From UMGS1840 sp045661305 (GTDB taxonomy: Bacteria > Bacillota > Clostridia > UMGS1840), in contig JAZRFJ010000022.1 in the NCBI GenBank assembly GCA_045661305.1, forward strand, positions 1 to 52,312: 52,312 bases of DNA, read 5' to 3'. The notes beneath the pieces are model-generated. The model worked only from the letters and a program-made list of their open reading frames with translations. It was not told where the DNA came from and did not search any database. Shown piece after piece: positions 1-5,984 of the stretch. Within the stretch, counting starts at the first letter, position 1. Each line of letters opens with the position of its first letter. The translations under genes were made by a program, and so were the position numbers.

Positions 1-65
1 TTTTCATATATTAATGGCTTTTATAATTCTTTAAGACCTCACTCCCATAATAACGGGCTTTCTCC

Positions 66-99
66 CAACCAAAAGGAGGCGATGTTTATGTCTGTTTAA
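66..99 (+). pseudogene. Possible 5' remnant of a holin-like toxin gene cut off by an element junction
   Basis: A strong ribosome binding site (AAGGAGG, 73-79) lies 8 bases before an ATG at 88, but the reading frame is only Met-Ser-Val before a TAA at 97-99. The leader plus these first codons resembles, from memory, the start of short 'putative holin-like toxin' genes of Clostridia (protein beginning Met-Ser/Thr-Val-Tyr-Glu). The frame breaks exactly where the tail of the neighbouring recombinase gene begins, so an element junction may have removed the rest. This is inference; an accidental SD-ATG is possible. Confidence 0.3.
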
Positions 100-1007
100 T
101 TTTTTCTCTTTTTTCTGTCTACTTTATTGACATTTGTCCACGATACAATACCCTCGTGATTATTTTCTATATAATATTGAGCAACCTCACCTTTATTTTT
201 TGCAATCGTCTTTGTAAGAAAATTCACAGTATAGCGTTTCTGCAAAAGAACATCGCCTTTATATTTCTCATTCTTTAATATTCCATATACTGTAGATGTG
301 CTCCATACTTTTGTCCCTCTCGGTGTCACAATTTCATTTTCATCAAGCCACTTCTTAATTTCTACCATAGACTTGCCATCCAAATACATATGAAATATTT
401 TACGAATCACACTTGCTTGTTCCGGGATTATAACTGGTGTTATTCCATCTCCTCTATCATAACCGTATATAAATGGAGGAAATTTAAACTTACCTTCTTT
501 ATACCCCATTCTTTTACCTTTGGTTATATTTTGACTAAGTGATTCACTTTCTGCCTGAGCAAACGCACTAAACCAAGTTAAGAATGTTTCACTAACTGCA
601 TCAAGGGTATTAATGCCTTCCTTTTCAAATATAACTCCTATGTTATTTACCTTTAGTTTTCTTACATATGTTAAACAATCAACAGTATTTCTTGCAAATC
701 TTGAAATTGATTTTGTGATAATTAAGTCAATTTTACCTTTATCACACATATCAATCATCCTGCGAAATTCAATTCTGTTTTTATCATTCATTCCGCTTAT
801 ACCAAAATCAGCAAAAATCTCTACTAAAGTCCAGTTGGGAGTATTTTCAATCTTATTTTTGAAATATGCAACTTGATTTTCAAGACTATTTTCTTGTTCT
901 TCTTTTTCTGTACTAACTCTACAGTATGCTGCCACTCTAAACTTTCTATTTATATCTTTTGACTGGCTAAAAATTGTAGCCGGAATTTCAATTATTTTTC
1001 TCATCAT
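96..1007 (-). CDS. Serine recombinase (resolvase/large serine recombinase family), C-terminally truncated
   Basis: A 303-residue site-specific DNA recombinase. The N-terminal resolvase domain (about residues 25-170) has the AYCRVS motif carrying the catalytic serine, then the arginine-containing ISRFARN segment. A 'Recombinase' domain follows (about 185-285: GYDRGDG, the conserved IFHMYLDGKS region, YGILKNEKYKGD). Full-length large serine recombinases usually run to roughly 450-550 residues with a zinc ribbon and coiled coil. Here the protein ends in a lysine-rich stretch right after the IENNHEGIVS segment, so those parts are missing. The start ATG-ATG follows GGAGG by 6-9 bases and overlaps the end of the upstream KilA-N-like gene, showing translational coupling. 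It probably moved the element once; the truncation suggests it is now inactive. Confidence 0.85.
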   Translation of the reverse strand: MMRKIIEIPATIFSQSKDINRKFRVAAYCRVSTEKEEQENSLENQVAYFKNKIENTPNWTLVEIFADFGISGMNDKNRIEFRRMIDMCDKGKIDLIITKSISRFARNTVDCLTYVRKLKVNNIGVIFEKEGINTLDAVSETFLTWFSAFAQAESESLSQNITKGKRMGYKEGKFKFPPFIYGYDRGDGITPVIIPEQASVIRKIFHMYLDGKSMVEIKKWLDENEIVTPRGTKVWSTSTVYGILKNEKYKGDVLLQKRYTVNFLTKTIAKNKGEVAQYYIENNHEGIVSWTNVNKVDRKKRKN

Positions 1008-1563
1008 TCATTACCTCCAAGTATTTCTCTATAATATTTAGCATCATATCTGCAGACAGCCAACACATAAAATGAATCGCTATTTCCTTATGTGCATATG
1101 TTCCGCCAATCTTCCCCTGTCTTGATACTATTCCAATAGCATTTGTTTCTTTTATCCATACTTTAGGTGTCAAAGTATTTAATACAACCGGAACTGCAAT
1201 AAATTTTTCATTATGTTTATTCTCCCATAAACTAAGAAAATCAATTGTATTTTTTTCTCTTAACCACATTTGAATAGTGTAACCGGTTGATTTTTCAATT
1301 TTTCCTCTTGCCAATTCAGTTAAAGAAACATACTCTGGATAGCGAGCTGATAAACCAGTTTTGCGTTCCCTTTTCTTTTTGTTAAATTTAATACTTGGAT
1401 TTTGAATTTTGTTATATCGCCATATTTCAAGATTATTGTATAAATTTTCTAATACCTCGTTATACACCCCCTCACTTATAATTTCATTTTTTAACAGTGG
1501 CTTCATATATTGCTCTTTTGCAATTATATAGTGAAGCTGATTTTGAATTGCTGATTTGTTCAT
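988..1563 (-). CDS. KilA-N domain-type mobile-element protein
   Basis: A protein of about 191 residues. The C-terminal half has the hallmark of KilA-N/antirepressor domains: a GKIGGTYAHKEIAIHF segment followed by a WLSADMMLNIIEKYLE helix, which in this family marks DNA-binding proteins of phages and integrative elements. The N-terminal part (IQNQLHYIIAKEQYMKPLL, GVYNEVLENLYNNL) resembles small helical proteins found beside recombinases in Clostridial elements; this is recognition by eye. I chose the ATG at 1563 because AAAGGAAAA lies about 7 bases upstream; an earlier in-frame ATG at 1605 has no such site. It overlaps the start of the recombinase gene by 20 bases. Its likely role is regulation of the element. 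Confidence 0.7.
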   Translation of the reverse strand: MNKSAIQNQLHYIIAKEQYMKPLLKNEIISEGVYNEVLENLYNNLEIWRYNKIQNPSIKFNKKKRERKTGLSARYPEYVSLTELARGKIEKSTGYTIQMWLREKNTIDFLSLWENKHNEKFIAVPVVLNTLTPKVWIKETNAIGIVSRQGKIGGTYAHKEIAIHFMCWLSADMMLNIIEKYLEVMNDEKNN

Positions 1564-1621
1564 ATTTAATTTTCCTTTCAATTTGATGATAGAATTATAC
1601 AACAAATCAGCAATAATTTCA

Positions 1622-1963
1622 CTATGCTAAATCCCTATTATATCTACATCTCGAAGTTTTTTCTTTTCCTGCTACAAAATAATCACCAAACGGAATGATA
1701 TAAGACAAATATTTTTTGTTGTTGATAGTCTTGTCAATAACATCTCTTGTCCATTTATCTTTTCCGGACGGAGATTTAATTCCACGATTAAACAATTCTG
1801 TTTGGATATTCTGCAAGCTATGTCCTTCAATTGCCATTTTATAAATCATTCTAACCACATCTGCTTCATCATCTTTGATGTAAACATATCCATTCTCATC
1901 TCTACCAAAACCGTAACAAATTCTACCGAATAATCTTGATTCATACAAATCTAATTTTAACAT
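1622..1963 (-). CDS. Small protein carrying only the 'Recombinase' domain of serine recombinases
   Basis: About 113 residues. It matches the central domain of large serine recombinases (LFGRICYGFGRDENG, then a DVVRMIYKMAIEGHSLQNI helix, GIKSPSGKDKWT and a DKTINNKKYLSY segment) but has no catalytic resolvase domain in front. Such stand-alone proteins accompany full recombinases in Clostridial integrative elements and may be accessory DNA-binding factors or gene fragments. The start at 1963 has a near-perfect Shine-Dalgarno (AAGGAGGG, 6 bases upstream). An alternative in-frame ATG at 2011 also has an AAGGAG about 9 bases upstream and would add 16 residues. It is the first gene of the three-gene element remnant. 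Confidence 0.65.
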   Translation of the reverse strand: MLKLDLYESRLFGRICYGFGRDENGYVYIKDDEADVVRMIYKMAIEGHSLQNIQTELFNRGIKSPSGKDKWTRDVIDKTINNKKYLSYIIPFGDYFVAGKEKTSRCRYNRDLA

Positions 1964-2062
1964 TCTTTTTCCCTCCTTTTTCTCTAAATTTGTTTGATAA
2001 TTTGTTTTCATGTGTAAATTTCTCCTTTCTAAATATAAAAAGCACATCTTGATTTTACTCAA

Positions 2063-2200
2063 AATGTACTCATTTTTTAAGATATTTAATTTTTAACATT
2101 ACTATTATGATGTTATATTCCCCTGTTCTTATCTAATTCTCACTTTCCACTTATTGATTCTGTATATTTTTAATAAGAATTTATGTGAAATTCACATATA
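2063..2200. other. AT-rich spacer between element remnant and tmRNA terminator
   Basis: No open frame of convincing quality, RNA gene or clear sigma-A promoter was seen. If the element integrated at the 3' side of ssrA, an attachment-site duplicate of the tmRNA 3' end would be expected nearby. I saw no such copy inside the window. Confidence 0.3.
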
Positions 2201-2252
2201 AAAAGAGACAAACATCATTATAACTATGTTATAAAATGCGTTTGTCTCTTTT
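2201..2252 (-). terminator. Terminator of ssrA
   Basis: Inverted repeat AAAAGAGACAAA / TTTGTCTCTTTT (2201-2212 with 2241-2252) immediately after the CCA end of tmRNA on the minus strand, ending in a run of U. The loop is about 28 bases. Confidence 0.75.
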
Positions 2253-2603
2253 GGTGGAGATGAGGGGAATCGAACCCCTGTCCGAAAATTCATTCACAGG
2301 ACTTTCTACGAGCGTAGCTGTTAATTTAATGTCTGCAAAAAACTGGAAAACAGCATTCCTGTTTTAAGCATAATCGCCTGATACATTAAAAGAAGCGGCG
2401 AAAATTCTAATAATGTTGACCGCTAAAATGACACCTTACATCTCAGACGCGGTAATCCAAGAGAAGATGGCCGCCGTAAACTTAGGCAGCGTAAGCTAAA
2501 TTTTTGTTAGCGTTTATATTTAAAAATTGAAGCTTTTATAGTTGTTCCCCACAACTGCTCGCTTATCCGGCTTCAAAATCCCCGTCGAAACCTGTACATC
2601 CCC
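2252..2603 (-). ncRNA. ssrA: tmRNA (transfer-messenger RNA)
   Basis: Rescues stalled ribosomes with SmpB and appends a degradation tag. The 5' end reads GGGGAUGUACAGG and the 3' end CAUCUCCACCA; GGGGAUG pairs with CAUCUCC as the acceptor stem (one G-U pair). The T-arm (GGGG-UUCGA-CCCC type) precedes the encoded CCA. The tag frame is at 2482-2511 on the minus strand: GCU AAC AAA AAU UUA GCU UAC GCU GCC UAA, giving ANKNLAYAA after the tRNA-borne alanine. The 5' end lies only 15 bases after the smpB stop codon, so the two may be co-transcribed or ssrA may use a promoter inside smpB. A hairpin terminator follows. Confidence 0.95.
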
Positions 2604-2618
2604 ATATTAATACTAATT

Positions 2619-3089
2619 TTATATATAATTTCTTTCTTTTAAAGCTCTCTGAATATTTCTTTTTGATTCAGCCTCTGCTTTAGCTTCGCGTTTGTCATAA
2701 TTTTTCTTTCCTTGTGCTGTCGCAATACTTATTTTTATCCATCTTCCTTTTAAATAAACCTCTAACGGAACCATTGTAAGTCCTTTTTCACTCAAAACGC
2801 CTGTTAGCTTATTTATTTCGTTTTTCTTTAAAAGAAGTCGTCTCGTTCTTTCCGGATCACGGTTAAAAATATTCCCCTGTTCATAAGGGCTTATATGTGC
2901 ACCGATAAGAAACGCTTCACCGTTTCTTATATCTACATATGAATCTTTTAAATTAATTTTCCCTTGTCTTACAGATTTAACTTCTGTACCAACAAGTTCT
3001 AACCCTGCTTCAAACACTTCAAGAATAAAATAATCATGACGTGCCTTTCTGTTTTGAGCTAATACTTTTTTATTATCCATATTTTTCAC
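2619..3089 (-). CDS. smpB: SsrA-binding protein SmpB
   Basis: Binds tmRNA and delivers it to stalled ribosomes in trans-translation. It has 156 residues, the usual family length. Family features are the N-terminal LAQNRKARHDYFI, the GTEVKSVRQGK motif, SYVDIRNGEAFL, the YEQGN region and the basic C-terminal tail (GKKNYDKRE) that enters the ribosomal A site. It sits directly upstream of ssrA on the same strand, the standard pairing. The start is Met1, or Met4 (MDNKK) as an alternative. Confidence 0.97.
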   Translation of the reverse strand: MKNMDNKKVLAQNRKARHDYFILEVFEAGLELVGTEVKSVRQGKINLKDSYVDIRNGEAFLIGAHISPYEQGNIFNRDPERTRRLLLKKNEINKLTGVLSEKGLTMVPLEVYLKGRWIKISIATAQGKKNYDKREAKAEAESKRNIQRALKERNYI

Positions 3090-3163
3090 CTAAAAATCTT
3101 TAAAATATTATATTGCACATATTTGTTTAATTATACTCAATTTACAAAAAAAATAAAATTAAG

Positions 3164-3208
3164 ATAAAAAACGGAAAGCAAATACAAACTAAAAGTATAT
3201 GCTTTCCG
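3164..3208 (-). terminator. Terminator after rpsR
   Basis: Stem CGGAAAGCA / TGCTTTCCG (3172-3180 with 3200-3208) followed on the minus strand by six or more U. It closes the rpsF-ssb-rpsR transcript and separates it from smpB. Confidence 0.8.
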
Positions 3209-3228
3209 CAGAATACGAACTAAAAATA

Positions 3229-3480
3229 TTAGTCTGATGTATATGGTAAAAGTGCAACATGTCTTGCTCTTTTGATTGCTATTGTCAACAATCTCTGATG
3301 TTTTGCACAAGTACCTGTTACTCTTCTTGGCAAGATTTTTGATCTTTCTGATGTATATCTTCTTAATTTTGCAACATCTTTATAATCAATAGTCATAGCC
3401 TTGTCTACACAGAACTGACAAACTTTCTTTTTAGGTCTTCTTACAGCCTTAAAAGCATTATCTTTTTTAATTTCAGACAT
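3229..3480 (-). CDS. rpsR: Small ribosomal subunit protein S18
   Basis: An 83-residue component of the 30S platform that partners with S6. The core RRYTSERSKILPRRVTGTCAKHQR is the S18 signature. It has cysteines at a CQFC motif (about residues 21-24) and another in TGTC, fitting the zinc-binding (C+) version of S18 rather than the zinc-free one. It is last in the rpsF-ssb-rpsR operon and is followed by a hairpin terminator. Confidence 0.97.
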   Translation of the reverse strand: MSEIKKDNAFKAVRRPKKKVCQFCVDKAMTIDYKDVAKLRRYTSERSKILPRRVTGTCAKHQRLLTIAIKRARHVALLPYTSD

Positions 3481-3509
3481 TTTTATATCCTCCTATCATA
3501 TATTTTAAG

Positions 3510-3935
3510 TTAAAATGGAAGGTCTGCATCATCCGCTTCAATCAAAAAGCCGTCATCAGGTTTTCCCTTATTTAATTCCGGCTGTGTTGAAGGAGCAGTT
3601 CCCCCCTGATTTGAATCTCGTCTGTCTCCCGTAAAGTGTGCTTCAGAAACAATAACTTCAGTTACATAATTTTTCTTACCGTCTTGTCCTTCCCATGTTC
3701 TTGTCTGGATTGACCCCATAACAAGTACAAGCTGACCTTTAACAAAAAATCTTTTGATAAAATCAGCAGTATTGGTAAAGGCAACACAGTTAATAAAATC
3801 TGTCTGTCTCTCTTCGCCTGCTTTCTGGTATCCCCTGTCAACAGCTAAAGAAAAAGATGTGACAGAAACACCGCTTTGAGAAACTCTGTTTTCAGGATCT
3901 CTTGTAAGGCGTCCCATCAATATAACCTTATTCAT
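3510..3935 (-). CDS. ssb: Single-stranded DNA-binding protein
   Basis: A 141-residue protein that coats single-stranded DNA during replication, repair and recombination. The N-terminal OB fold (about 1-105) begins MNKVILMGRLTRDPE and contains FINCVAF and WEGQDGKK. A short linker follows, then the acidic tip DDADLPF that recruits partner proteins. Located between rpsF and rpsR, the standard Firmicute arrangement, which makes this the housekeeping paralogue rather than a plasmid or phage copy. Confidence 0.97.
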   Translation of the reverse strand: MNKVILMGRLTRDPENRVSQSGVSVTSFSLAVDRGYQKAGEERQTDFINCVAFTNTADFIKRFFVKGQLVLVMGSIQTRTWEGQDGKKNYVTEVIVSEAHFTGDRRDSNQGGTAPSTQPELNKGKPDDGFLIEADDADLPF

Positions 3936-3949
3936 GGTATCTTTACCTC

Positions 3950-4246
3950 CTATTCACCCTTAACAGTAACGAGTGAACGAATTACTTCGTCTGTAATGTT
4001 GAATATTCTGCTGAGTTCCTTTGGGAACTGTGGGTCAGATGTAAATTCAACCAAAACATAATAGCCTTCGTTCATCTTCATGATAGGATATGCTAATCTT
4101 TTCTTACCGATTTCTTCAACTTTAGTAACTTCACCATTCTTTGTGATTAAAGTTTTGAATTTTTCAACGGTTGATGCGATAGCATCATCTGTCAAAGTAG
4201 CATTCACGATGAACATAACTTCATAATTCTTTTTGATTTCGCTCAT
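3950..4246 (-). CDS. rpsF: Small ribosomal subunit protein S6
   Basis: A 98-residue 30S protein that pairs with S18. Typical segments are YEVMFIVNATLTDD, the EEIGKKRLAYPI strand, GYYVLVEF and the IFNITDEVIRSLV C-terminal part. It is the first gene of rpsF-ssb-rpsR, with a good Shine-Dalgarno (AAGGAGGTG) just upstream. The mRNA leader of roughly 80 bases could carry autoregulatory structure, but I did not recognise a defined element. Confidence 0.97.
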   Translation of the reverse strand: MSEIKKNYEVMFIVNATLTDDAIASTVEKFKTLITKNGEVTKVEEIGKKRLAYPIMKMNEGYYVLVEFTSDPQFPKELSRIFNITDEVIRSLVTVKGE

Positions 4247-4331
4247 CTTCTTTCACCTCCTTGTGGATTTAAAACCCTGTTCATTCAACAGAGTAAGGAA
4301 AATTGCACAATTTTTCTGTACAATCTAATAT

Positions 4332-4360
4332 ATTATAATACATATTTTTTTGTTTGTCAA
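4332..4360 (-). promoter_or_regulatory. Sigma-A promoter of rpsF-ssb-rpsR
   Basis: Perfect TTGACA (4355-4360) and TATAAT (4332-4337) hexamers, read on the minus strand, separated by 17 bases. Confidence 0.9.
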
Positions 4361-4466
4361 GTTTTTTTGTAAATTTTCTGTGTTATTTTGTATATGCAGT
4401 GCTTTTTAACAAAAATTGCATATGATTTATTTAAATGGAAATCATAAAATATGAAAGGAGAGCATT

Positions 4467-4637
4467 ATGTCAAAAAACAGATATACAAATTCGGCTTTAA
4501 AAGAAGCTACAAATATAGTTGAAAAATGCATAAGAAGAAAAACAAAAAAATCAAAAACAAAAAAATTATTCTTTTTATTTTCATTTGCTGTAAGCATACT
4601 TGTAACTTTTCTTTTTATATTGCCATATATATTTTAA
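4467..4637 (+). CDS. Small single-pass membrane protein, unknown function
   Basis: A 56-residue frame with a strong ribosome binding site (AAAGGAG about 7 bases before ATG 4467). The first 33 residues are polar and very basic (RRKTKKSKTKK). The last 23 form one hydrophobic segment (LFFLFSFAVSILVTFLF) ending ILPYIF at the stop, suggesting a tail-anchored protein with a cytoplasmic basic domain. Its stop lies 2 bases from the converging stop of the sulfhydrylase gene. I recognise no family; the good ribosome site and charge/hydrophobic layout argue that it is real. Confidence 0.6.
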   Translation: MSKNRYTNSALKEATNIVEKCIRRKTKKSKTKKLFFLFSFAVSILVTFLFILPYIF

Positions 4638-4639
4638 AA

Positions 4640-5905
4640 TTATTTTATGAAAGAGAATGCATGTTTTAAATCTTCTATAATGTCGTCAACATTCTCAAGC
4701 CCTACTGACAAACGAATCATACCTCCGTCAATTCCGGCAGCAACAAGCTGTTCATCAGTAAGCTGTCTGTGTGTTGCTGAAGCAGGATGAAGAACACATG
4801 TACGAATGTCAGCAACATGAACAACATTTGATGCAAGCTTAAGATTATCCATAAATACAACCGCATTATTTCTGCCTCCGTCAATTGAGAAAGAAATTAC
4901 ACCACTTGTACCAAGAGGAAGATATTTTTTACCAAGCTCATAATACTTATCACTTTCAATTCCGGGATAGCTTACAGATTTTACTTTATCAACTGTATTT
5001 AAGAAGTTAGCAACCTTTACTGCATTTTCACAATACTGTTTCATTCTTACAGGCAAAGTTTCAAGGCCGAGATTTAATAAAAAGGCACCATGTGCTGTCA
5101 TGTAGCAACCAAAATCTCTCATAAGCTGCATTCTTGCCTTAATAATATATGCCATATTTCCAAAAGCTTTAGTATATGACACTCCATGATAGCTTTCATC
5201 AGGCTCAACAAACTCAGGGAATTTTCCATTTGTCCAGTCAAATTTTCCGCCATCAACAATAACTCCTCCGCCCTGTACTGCATGACCATCCATATATTTT
5301 GTTGTTGAATGAACAACAATATCTGCTCCCCATTCAATAGGTCTGCACAAAATAGGTGTTGCAAAAGTATTGTCAACAATGAGTGGCACACCATGCTTAT
5401 GAGCAATATTTGCAAATTTTTCTATATCAAATACTGTAAGTGCCGGATTAGCAAGAGTTTCTCCAAAAACCGCCTTTGTGTTTTCTTTGAATGCTTTATC
5501 AATTTCTTCTTCTGATGCTTGTGAATCAACAAAAATACATTCTATACCAAATCTTTTTAAGGTAACTGCAAAAAGATTTACAGTACCGCCGTATATTGAT
5601 GAAGAAGCAATAAAGCTATCCCCCGCTGAGCATACATTAAGTATCGAAAGAAGTGATGCTGCCTGACCGCTTGATGTACACATTGCACCTACGCCACCCT
5701 CAAGCTCAGCAATCTTTTTCTCAATAGCATCTACTGTTGGATTTGCAAATCTGGAATACATATATTCTGTTGGCATATCAAAAAGCTGTGCTATATGTTC
5801 TGTTGAGTCGAAGCAATATGTTGTACTTTGCACAATCGGAACAACTCTCGGCTCTCCGTTTTTGGGAGTATATCCGCTGTGCAGGCATTTTGTTTCTATT
5901 TTCAT
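4640..5905 (-). CDS. metY: O-acetylhomoserine sulfhydrylase-type PLP enzyme (Cys/Met metabolism)
   Basis: A 421-residue PLP enzyme, likely making homocysteine from O-acetylhomoserine and sulfide. Family marks are the N-terminal KCLHSGY, YSRFANPT (about 50-57), SSGQAA (78-83), the DNTFATP strand (178-184) and HSTTKYMDGH with the PLP lysine at residue 203. Length and the long insertion after the lysine fit the MetY branch better than MetB/MetC, which are nearer 380-400 residues. It stands alone between two convergent or terminating units. No SAM or T-box riboswitch is visible in the short upstream region, so control is unclear. Confidence 0.88.
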   Translation of the reverse strand: MKIETKCLHSGYTPKNGEPRVVPIVQSTTYCFDSTEHIAQLFDMPTEYMYSRFANPTVDAIEKKIAELEGGVGAMCTSSGQAASLLSILNVCSAGDSFIASSSIYGGTVNLFAVTLKRFGIECIFVDSQASEEEIDKAFKENTKAVFGETLANPALTVFDIEKFANIAHKHGVPLIVDNTFATPILCRPIEWGADIVVHSTTKYMDGHAVQGGGVIVDGGKFDWTNGKFPEFVEPDESYHGVSYTKAFGNMAYIIKARMQLMRDFGCYMTAHGAFLLNLGLETLPVRMKQYCENAVKVANFLNTVDKVKSVSYPGIESDKYYELGKKYLPLGTSGVISFSIDGGRNNAVVFMDNLKLASNVVHVADIRTCVLHPASATHRQLTDEQLVAAGIDGGMIRLSVGLENVDDIIEDLKHAFSFIK

Positions 5906-5940
5906 TATTACATAAGTCCTTTCAAAGTCAGATTATAATT

Positions 5941-5969
5941 TTAAATAGGGCGACAAGCGCCCTATTTAA
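5941..5969 (-). terminator. Hairpin terminator after the SLH protein gene
   Basis: Inverted repeat TTAAATAGGGCG / CGCCCTATTTAA with a 5-base loop, 16 bases beyond the stop of the SLH gene. The U-tract on the minus strand is poor, so efficiency is uncertain. Confidence 0.6.
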
Positions 5970-5984
5970 AAAATTTCGTCTTAA

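Noticed and set aside
2619..3160. Search for a clear smpB promoter in the AT-rich spacer before smpB
   Set aside because: Several TATAAT-like strings are present but none has a -35 at acceptable spacing, so no promoter is listed.
5119..5415. Minus-strand 98-residue open frame inside the sulfhydrylase gene
   Set aside because: It lies wholly within a well-supported gene in another frame, has no ribosome site and has a composition typical of a shadow frame.
5906..5984. SAM or T-box riboswitch before the sulfhydrylase gene
   Set aside because: The spacer is short and taken up by the SLH terminator hairpin; no conserved riboswitch core is visible.
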